Under the pieces are notes generated by a model, which worked only from the letters and a program-made list of their open reading frames with translations, had not been told where the DNA came from and did no database searches. From positions 558,001 through 622,000 of the forward strand of contig MU405212.1 in NCBI GenBank assembly GCA_022836615.1: 64,000 bases of DNA, given 5' to 3'. The stretch comes from Annulohypoxylon bovei var. microspora. Its lineage: Eukaryota; Ascomycota; Sordariomycetes; Xylariales; Hypoxylaceae. Shown here piece by piece: positions 55,901 through 64,000 of this stretch; positions within the stretch are counted from its first letter, which is position 1, and every line of letters starts with the position of its first letter. The translations under genes and the position numbers were made by a program.

Positions 55901-57526
55901 GTATTTACAGCCCCTCAACATGCTCTTGATTCTAAGATCGGATTTTCTAACCCATGCTAATAGTCGACTCCAGTATTTCATATAAGCTAGTCAAGTTTGT
56001 ATACCAATACTCTATTATATAGCCAGCATATGCAGCTATTAATTCAGAGACTCGGGCTTCGATACTGGCATTATGATAACTTCAACCTTTGTTCTCAAAG
56101 CTATTAGTTTCTATATCATGGTCCTTACCCTGTGAGAAGCCAAAGCCTCCCCTTTTGTTGAAGATAATAGAACTACTCTTAGACTTGTTCTTCATTCAGG
56201 AGAGGTAAGTCTTTCGTGGTGTATATTCATATACAGTTCAATTATTTCAAACATCTTGCTAACCATCTTTGAATAGTAGTATTTTTGAGCGTGTCTGAAA
56301 GACCGCCCCTGATCTTGACTTGAGCTAGAGAGGAAGATCTGCTGCCCCTGAATCCCTCCGCTTCCACGAAGCTGATATCGGGGATATTATAAGCCATCAC
56401 AGACCTCGCTTTGCTCATGACTTATCCTAGCTTTTAAGTCTATGGGGGCACTGAGACTTTTGGCATGTCTCCCCCCGTCGTCTAGCGCTTAGGCGTACGA
56501 TGGTAGTCGTTATGGGTGTAGCCCCTATGACACCGAGCGAAGGTATCTTGACGGTAGTCCATCACCGACGATATATTCGATGTACGTGCTCTTAAGCAAG
56601 TACTGTACCTTTTGGGAAATACTATTTATTTTTTATTTCGAATCGTTGTTTCAACAAATGCGTTTCTTGATCCTAATTTTGTGATTGGATGTTAAATCAA
56701 GTCGTTGAATCAACTCATCGGTTTTACTGGTTTTACTGATTGTGATCTCAGTCGTCTCCCAAGTGTAGCTTATATCTATTCACTTTCTGGCCACTTGCTT
56801 TTCAACTTCTTCATTTCCTCTTCACCATTTTTCACCATCTTCTTTCTTCTTCCTCTAACATACACATACACACAATTCTCTCCATTCACGCTCCCATCCT
56901 CGCTTCTACTATCAGACACGCTTCGCTCTTTGCGCATCCAGACATCTGGATAAACTTTCTGTAAGTTTCATTCATTTCCTATGTATGTATACACATCACC
57001 TTCACCTTCACCTTCACCTAGACACACGGTAGACACGTCCCCTAATGTTTACACTGCTCCTCGCTTTTTTCCTACAAGTAATTCTCCTACACGTCTGACA
57101 CGTAAATTTTCTCCTCTCACCCTTCACCTCCATCTTCCATCCATCAACTTCAACTTCAATTACATTCTTCCTCTATCATACATCATCCATCATCTATCAT
57201 CCATCACCCATCATCACAAAGCTGGTAAGCAATATAGCACATACCCAGACACCTTCCTCCACTTAGCCAGAGAGATAGAGCATTTATTCTGTTTCTATTC
57301 ATCCTTCGTTTACATTCCTTATTGCCTGTTTACCATGAACACGTATCACACAAAACCATTCTGCTCTTCTACTGACCACATTTATCTACACTAGACACTC
57401 ACCAACTGCTATTGTAGCAAGACCACTGGAGCTTTGCTCTTTCGCATCCAGTAAGTAAGCATTTTATTATTATCCATTGGCGAAGAATATTCACAGAGTC
57501 GTCGAGCACAAGAGGTTGTTCTGGCC
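52994..57526. other. Long gene-poor, degenerate spacer
   Basis: 4.5 kb with no intact gene. ORFs at 53919-54209 and 54624-54830 are isolated and unrecognised. Between about 55400 and 56560 there are short coding-like patches broken by stops, for example QVEALSSALEA near 55445 and ESLRFHEADIGDIISHH near 56345. These could be a decayed element. From about 56700 the sequence turns pyrimidine-rich and looks like promoter or leader of the coiled-coil gene. Confidence 0.5.
56997..57018. repeat. Short CACCTT tandem repeat
   Basis: Three to four copies of a hexamer (CACCTT) in a pyrimidine-rich leader-like tract. Confidence 0.75.
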
Positions 57527-57658
57527 ATGGCTTCAATCACACCTGACCCTTCAAACTATCCGTTTACTTATAAGCGGAAATACCAGGGACATCCTGTCCC
57601 TTTTCTATATTAATAGCCCTTATTATTTTCAAATGTGCTAATAACCACTATTACAGAC

Positions 57659-57964
57659 ATGGAAACCAAATTTCCCCTTGGGTTCGGCGATGATAGTGTA
57701 AGTCACCATTCAACATATCAATTTCCCTCCTGTGGAAGCTAGTTTATACGAAATGTGTATTCTAGTCCCCATGGGCATCTATCCCCCCTTTTCTCGTTCC
57801 TCATGATTGCTTCGAACAAGCGCTTCTAAAGCTAACATTTCATATAGGACCAGATCAGTCGAAGTTCTGAAGCTACCCGCTCCTCCGCACGTTCGTACGG
57901 AGGAGTGGCTCCTCCTGAGACTGCATTTTTAGGCAGTTACTTCCGTCAACGCTACTTGACGTAA
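57659..57964 (+). CDS. Uncertain small two-exon ORF in the leader of the coiled-coil gene
   Basis: ATG 57659 opens a frame that splices cleanly at GTAAGT (57698-57847, 150 nt) and continues to TAA at 57964: 51 residues, METKFPLGFGDDSDQISRSS, EATRSSARSYGGVAPPETAF, LGSYFRQRYLT. The last codons overlap a consensus donor (GTAAGTG at 57961). If that donor is used with the acceptor at 58579, the frame runs into that of the downstream gene. So this may be an upstream ORF, a small gene, or 5' exons of the coiled-coil gene giving a longer N-terminus. No family resemblance. Confidence 0.3.
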
Positions 57965-58324
57965 GTGAGATTCATATTATTTCCTTGAGATATATGTATA
58001 TATGTCGAGACCACAAGTGAGGTGTTATGGTTCATACCATACCATGCTCTGGCTTAGGGTGGCATTCCCCTAAGTCTTGGTTCGCCCTCTTTCCCCAAAA
58101 TACACTTCTTGCATACTACACTCCCTCATCCTCACCTCACTTTCCCCCGATCAGCATCAAAACCTTTATAAAAGGGGGTTTAAAAAAACTTGATCGTTCC
58201 TTCCTTCTCACGTTACCGCTCGTTTCCCCGGTTGCCTCCGATTTATTGGGCGGAACATAAGGAAGGTGCGATGACACTACCTTGAGTCATCCGGATCATT
58301 TCACGCAACATCGGGACAAACATT

Positions 58325-58360
58325 GGGACAACCACCGGGGCAACCACCGGGGCAACCACT
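58325..58360. repeat. 12-bp tandem repeat, three copies
   Basis: Units GGGACAACCACC, GGGGCAACCACC and GGGGCAACCACT in succession, preceded by a diverged GGGACAAACATT. Non-coding position, about 320 bp upstream of the coiled-coil gene start. Confidence 0.8.
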
Positions 58361-58676
58361 ATAGTAACTTCCTTAGTGTTTCCATTTCTATCGTCTTCTA
58401 GAACTTCTAGCAAGACTTTCAATACTATTCGTCTCTCATCTCTTACTACATTCAACATCTCGCGTCTTCCCACCTGTTGATTAATTTTGCCGCATCTTTA
58501 CATCTTTTCTCGTCACATCTTCACTCACCATCAGTTTTTCTACATTTTTTCATAACTGCACTCTATCCTTGAGAACCAGAATTCATCCATCCGTACCATT
58601 CCGATACAATACTCTACACCTTTCATCACTACTACCACAAGGTCGAATTTGTGATTTCTATTTACTGGAATTCATA

Positions 58677-61126
58677 ATGTCGAACCCATCTAATTCGGCA
58701 TTACCTAGTTCGGATCCTCCTCAAGGAGCTCTCTTGTTCGCGTACGATAATAAGAGCTCAGAAGAAGCCAGCACCGCGGAGACCTCTACCACCGATCAGG
58801 GCGAGTCTTCGGACGTTAGCAGAGAAGCTATGTCTAAAGGAAAGGAGAAAGCTGTACTCTCTGGAAGTGACGAGGAATCGGAAGAATCTCGACTCGTACA
58901 CGCGTCTCGATCCTTTGACACACAGGTAGGACCATACAGGCCTCACCCCCACATGCCGCAGTCTGTTCGACCCGGTAATTACCATTACGGTAGTGGTGTC
59001 GCGTTTCCGCGTGGGCAGCTGGTCGACACACGTCGACAGAACCACGAGTCATTCTCCAGTACTCAGTCCAGTGCTATGACTGGCTACTCTGGTGGTTATC
59101 AATCTAACGATGCTAGAGTCTCTGGCGACGACGTAAGTTCCCCATAAGCGACCTATGGCCTAGATATTGATTTAGCTATTTGGTTCTAAATTGCTAACTA
59201 TAAATTGCAGGATTCTATTCAGGCCAGTCGCGAAATTTCTAACCGCATTGCAATGTTGACCACGTTCCTCGGTCGATCGCCAGGGATCCCTTCGGATCGA
59301 TCTTCGCAACACACGAAGATTCTGACCGAGATTGGCCAACTCGTCACGTCGGCGATCTGCAATCTTCGATTCGAACGGGATAATGCCCGACGAACTGCCG
59401 ATAGACAGGCCCAGCGCGCATTCCGCGAGAGCGCCGTGGCGCGATCTGACAACCGACGACTTCAGGAAGAAGTCAAACGTGCCATTAACCGAGAGAAGTC
59501 GTTCAGACGTGATCTAGACCTTGCGAACATTCGCATTGAAAACATGCAGTGTGAGATTGATGTCACTGAGAAGGAAGCATTGAACTTCCAGGAGCACCAC
59601 AAGCAAGTTCGCAAGGAAATGAAGCAATCCGAGGAATCTCAGCGACTCCACATCCAAGTAAGATACATTACTAAACCACGAAAGATCTATACAGATGGCT
59701 AATTATTATTTTCTTATAGTCACTGGAGGGTGAAGTAAAGCGCCTCCGAATCAGCAATGCAGAGCTTGCCAAGGCTGCTGGCATGGAACCTGAGGATGAT
59801 AAAGTCTTACGCCCAGACTTCTCACCCCCATCCGTTCCAGAGTCGCACAAGGAGAGCGCAACGTCTGAATCTACGGAGGCTAATCGTGATTTCCTTTGGG
59901 ATATGCTCAAGAAGAAGAGCGACGAGCAGGAGGGAAAGAAGAGTAAGCAGGACAAGAAGCATGAGCACGACCGTGCCAATATCGGAAGCTCACCTGCAAA
60001 TGCTCTGATTCAATCTCTGAAACGACCAGCCTCTACATCGTTTAACCCCAAAGCGCCTTCATGGCAGCCATCGTTGTCGGCAAAGAACTTGGCTAAGGCC
60101 AGTGATGCCGCCCCTGCTCGAAGCCAGCCTGGTGGACCAGCCAACTGGCCTGCTCTTGTTCTTCATGGCGGTACGACACCTGCCTTAGGTCGCTCGGATC
60201 TTCAACCGACGACGGTCATCCATGCCCCAGAGGGTGACAAGAAGCACGTACGTGCGATCTCAGGAGTCGCTCGCGACAAACAAGACTGGAACATCGACGA
60301 TGTCAAGCAGGCCACGGCGCGTGTAGCCCAACTCACGAGAGGTTATATTGTCAGATGCCATAAGAAGGGACAGACCCCCAGAGTGGCCAACAACATGTTG
60401 TCGCGACGAGAGGAGACCACATGGAAGTATGTTACGAACCTTGTCTTCACAGACAACATGTTCCAGGCAGAGAGCCACATGACGTATCTACTTAGCATCG
60501 AGTCATACCGTCCGTTCATCATCATGAGAATTACTCTGGACTACCTGTACCGAAAGGTCATCGCACCCCAGATCTTCCTCGGCTTCGACGAGGAGTTGGA
60601 CCAGCATCTTGCCGCCTTGCAAGACCGAATCATGGAGTTCAACCAACCGGGGATTATGTGCAACGCACGGGAGCGCCAACTAGTGTTGAAGGACCACGCG
60701 AGGATCATCAACCATGCGCTGAAGAACCCCAAGATGGCACAGTTCAAGACGGAGACGATAACCCGTCACACCCAGATCCTGACCGGAATTCTACATCCCC
60801 TCCGTGCGGCGTCCGTCGCCGAGAAGGACGCGTATGCATCCCTCCGCACGTTGGTGACCCTGGGCTGGGATATTAGCGCCAAGGTCTGGACGTCTAGTAT
60901 CACACTGTCATACTCATTCCCCCCATGCGGGACTAAGTTCGCCGAAGGAACCATGGCAGCTGTGAACATCGACGCCTTTGGCACGGAATCCCCGGCCGAG
61001 TTGCAGTTCCTGCAAGCACGCGTGTCGTTCGTGGTCAGTCCGTCACTCTCCGTTCGCGACGATCGCGAGGGCGCTAAGAGCGGGATTTTTGGCATTGGGA
61101 AGGCCGAGATTGTAGCCATGAAGTAA
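58677..61126 (+). CDS. Conserved-looking coiled-coil protein of unrecognised family
   Basis: Exons 58677-59132, 59211-59657 and 59720-61126 (introns of 78 and 62 nt) give 769 residues. Residues 1-150 are polar, Ser/Glu-rich and probably disordered. Exon 2 encodes a long coiled coil (about residues 155-300; LRFERDNARRTADRQAQRAF, RLQEEVKRAINREKSFRRDL). Then comes a charged linker with a lysine run (KKKSDEQEGKKSKQDKKHEH) and a folded-looking C-terminal domain of about 290 residues from DKQDWNIDDVKQATARV, with TRGYIVRCHKKGQTPRVANN, RPFIIMRITLDYLYRK, LGWDISAKVWTSSITLSYSF and FGIGKAEIVAMK. There is no catalytic motif, signal peptide or membrane segment. I do not recognise the family. The C-terminal domain with a coiled coil suggests a scaffold; this is inference only. 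Confidence 0.8.
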
Positions 61127-62690
61127 GCTACTGAAACCCCCTCCCGTGAACTGAACATATCCTTTTACGTCGACCACCTATGATATGATATGAGCTTGGA
61201 TTGTATCACCAAGCCATACATACATACATACATCCCTCTCTTATTTTCGGAAAGACGACCTATACATATCACAAAGGCGTCGCACATACCGAACATCATC
61301 AGACTATGATGATCCGCCACCGACTTCTACATATTCGATTGGCAACTTGGACCGTAGGCTTCTCATATTGAGCCTACTTTCATAAGATCCTTTGCATCGG
61401 ATCCAGTTTTTTCCTTCTGTCTTGTCTTTTCCATACTTGCATTAACTTTGACACTCCGACATACGGAGAACATCACGATGCTACGAGGGCATGAGATCAC
61501 GATACTCAGATACCCATTGCATTGTCTTTTCCTTTTTTTCGGACATTTTTCCTTTTTCGATTTCCTATGTCAGTACTTTGATCCATCCTGGTTTTTTTCG
61601 ACACCAGTCTGGATTGAGTTTCCTTTGTCTACAGAAAACACATAAAAACCCGACACAAAAAAAAGGTAGTCATCCCCTGCTCGACCGGGCGAGCAAACTC
61701 TTCTTCTTCTCTCGCGCGCCCAACCAGCACCGACAACATATTGGCTGTGGCGGGACTTAGGATACCGCAAGGTACCTATGGTCTTACAACATATCTGTCT
61801 ATGGACAGATGTTTCAACGGAATGAGCATCTTGGCCTTGTCGCCCGCCAGATGTTTCTAATTTCCCTTTCTACCGGCACTCTCCATGGCCCCAGGTCATG
61901 ACGAGCATTTTCAGTAATGCGGAGGGCTGGTATTGCTTGGATGGATGGGGGGATAGGAAAGTGATCGGTCTTTGGTCTGCTCGGCAAGGATTTCAGGTAT
62001 CTCGACCATTTCATCAGACTGGCGGATCTTTGATCTTGCCTCTTCTCATAGTTGTTTCCGTGGCGACCCAAACTTGGCCTGCCTAATTCAAGGACGATTT
62101 CCCTTGACCTTTTATTGTTGTGATTGGATTAATGACTTGCTCGTATATTCGTAGAGGTATTTACTCACGATCGTGGGTGATACCTGGTAGGTAATTATTC
62201 CCATGCCAGAATCGTATTTGCGTAGTAATCTGGCCTTCGTAATAAGCCTAGGGAATATTGCTTCTTCCCATATAAGGACAATCTAAGTATATATAACACA
62301 GAGGAGGTAGGTGTAATCCAAGAACGAAGCCACCATATAAAAAATGCATACTGATTTTATTTGCTCTACCTAGGGCGCGAGCCCGTACTACTACGACTAC
62401 TACTAACTCACTAATAAACCGAGATTTGCTTGCATATATCCGCCTCCGACCGAAGAAGATAACAAGGAGTGGAATCTAGTAACACAAGTTGAGAATAGAC
62501 AAAAAGAAAAATCTCTAGTGTTTTCTTTCTTCACCCGCCACCAGCGCCGAAGGAAAAAAGGGTATCAACCGGAAAACGAAGCGAAGCAAGGTACCCCTTT
62601 CCCTTTTCTCTAACCGTCCGCCCCTATTCCCCTATTCCCTCTCTTTTAATCTTGATTTTAATACAACTAGTTACGGTTAAACTTCAATAC
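61127..62690. other. Convergent 3' spacer before the vWA gene
   Basis: 1.56 kb. ORFs up to 89 codons overlap on both strands without resemblance to known proteins. A CATA tetranucleotide run lies near 61215. Probably UTRs plus spacer. Confidence 0.55.
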
Positions 62691-63832
62691 TTAACGAGGC
62701 GGCCCATCAACCCGGACCAAGACCTTGCGATCGAGCTTCCGCTTGACGGCGCCGAGCACGACCTTAAGTATACCATCCGCGGTGAGCGTGGGCTGGTCGG
62801 CCTTGTTCGCTCCATTAAAGGTCGCAGTGTCGACCATATCCCGGATGCTCTCGCGGCGGCACAGCTCGTCGTCCAACTCTCTTAGCGACTGAGTAGCAGT
62901 AGGGTCGCGGCCGACCTGGAAGAACTGGATGCCGACCTGGTGGGGCGGGGCGTGGATGGCGTCGAGGCGGCGGGCGGCCTGGGCGATGACCTCGCCGGGC
63001 TCGTCGGTGGGCTGGCCGTCGGTGACGACGATGACGTTGATGGGCCGCACGCAGTACACGTCGCCGCCCGAGCGCCGCACCAGCGCCTCGTAGTTCTTGA
63101 GGTACGCCCGCAGGATGTGGTCGAGCCGCAGCCCCGTCGGCGTCGCCAGGCTCGGCCGCACGAACGAGAACATGTTCTGCACCACCCGCACGTCGCGCAC
63201 CCCGCGGTACCCCGACCCGACGGCGCCCCGCGACGCGTCCCCCCGGTCCGACGTCCGGTGGTTCAGGAAGTACACGTCGATCCCGTCCTCGTCGTGCTCC
63301 ATGCAGATCGGCAGGATCGCCGAGATCGCCTTTTGCGTCTCTTCCCACCGCCGCTCCGCTTTCATGGATAGCGAGTCGTCGATCAGGAAGATCGTGTTGA
63401 ACTGGTTGAGGAAGGCGTACTGGTTGTCTAGGACTGTCTGTGGCGTTGATGCTGGGAGTTCTGGGTTACACGGGTTAGTTGGGGGTCGTTCGGAGAATAG
63501 GGGGGAAATGTGGGGGCCATGGTTGGGGGTTAGGGGTAGATCTCACCGGAAACTTGGATAGGCCCGTCCGCCCCGCTGGGGGAGTAGGGCGGAGGCGGGC
63601 TTTGCTGTCTCTGGCTGCGCGAGCTGGAGAACAGCCCGGTGAACATGGAAGTCCGGCCTTGGCGCTCTCCGGACTCGTTCTGGCTGCGCCCGCTCAATCT
63701 CCGACGCAGGGAGAATCCGGAGGGGGAACGACTCCGATTGGAAGACGAGCGTCCCGAATCCTGGGGGCTCAAACGGAGCTGAGAAGCCTGGCTTGATAGC
63801 TGAGAATCGGTGTTGAAAGGATTATTACCCAT
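62691..63832 (-). CDS. von Willebrand factor A domain protein
   Basis: Exons 63832-63547 and 63460-62691 on the minus strand (intron 86 nt) give 351 residues. An N-terminal low-complexity region (SSNRSRSPSGF, SPPPPYSPSGADGP) leads into a vWA domain: FLIDDSLSMK carries the DxSxS metal-ion (MIDAS) motif, followed by GIDVYFLNH, NVIVVTDGQPTDEPG (the MIDAS Asp), QVGIQFFQVGRDP and the C-terminal RRESIRDMVDTATFNG. Fungi have a family of such intracellular vWA proteins of unknown role, probably acting in protein-protein contact. The start at 63832 has the better context (caccATGG); an in-frame ATG at 63964 would add 44 low-complexity residues. The core is very GC-rich. Confidence 0.85.
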
Positions 63833-64000
63833 GGTGAAGGATTGCTCGTGTCTACAACTGGTGTAGCGGCATTGACTGGTGCAATCTGGGGTTTTGAAAA
63901 TTGATGAGGAGGAGGAAGTGGTGGAAGCTGAGGAAGAGAGGGAAGGGCTGGTAAGATATGGCATTGGTAAGTCTTTTTTCGATAGATCCTCCTAGGACTC

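Overview
The window is nuclear DNA of a filamentous ascomycete (Pezizomycotina). Sordariomycetes is my best guess; the order cannot be fixed from sequence alone. The evidence is split genes with short introns (mostly 46-125 nt, GTRNGT-like donors, CTAAC-like branch sites), fungal-type products (Sec6, Dsc3, Ima1, Alg14, Scs7, Mtr4, Spo22/Zip4, a PAS-containing Zn2Cys6 regulator, a rhodopsin-domain membrane protein), single-gene transcription units and long gene-free spacers. No virus, CRISPR array, rRNA or convincing tRNA was seen. Exon models below were built by hand. Where a total length is given, the exons sum to a whole number of codons.

Left part (1-25.1 kb): the tail of a TauD/TfdA-like dioxygenase, a gene-poor spacer with a foldback element, a rhodopsin-domain membrane protein, SEC6, a 4.5-kb spacer without a recognisable gene, an AcuM-like gluconeogenesis regulator whose zinc finger is split over micro-exons, the meiotic gene SPO22/ZIP4 with an apparent in-frame stop, a small DUF3140-type gene, a GC-rich NmrA-like oxidoreductase, and xanthine dehydrogenase.

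Middle part (20.9-48.2 kb): twelve genes in strict strand alternation, that is six head-to-head pairs: xanthine dehydrogenase/aldehyde dehydrogenase, BNA3-like aminotransferase/DSC3, MTR4/COX8, a mitochondrial-type PPR protein/RSM25, a stand-alone MIT-domain protein/Nudix hydrolase, and ALG14/IMA1. These are mostly housekeeping functions: purine and kynurenine metabolism, RNA surveillance, respiration and mitochondrial translation, N-glycosylation, nuclear envelope and ER quality control. Shared promoters are likely for the close pairs. They do not form an obvious metabolic cluster.

Right part (48.2-64 kb): sphingolipid fatty acid 2-hydroxylase SCS7, the splicing factor RSD1 (RBM39/CC1-like), about 4.5 kb of degenerate gene-free DNA, a small uncertain two-exon ORF in a long leader, a 769-residue coiled-coil protein of a family I do not recognise, and a von Willebrand A domain protein near the right edge.

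The best leads are the interrupted SPO22 frame, the micro-exons in the AcuM-like gene, a 10-bp palindrome repeated only between genes, two foldback elements, the run of head-to-head pairs, the MIT mini-protein and the unrecognised coiled-coil family. I did not find a clearly novel multi-gene system.
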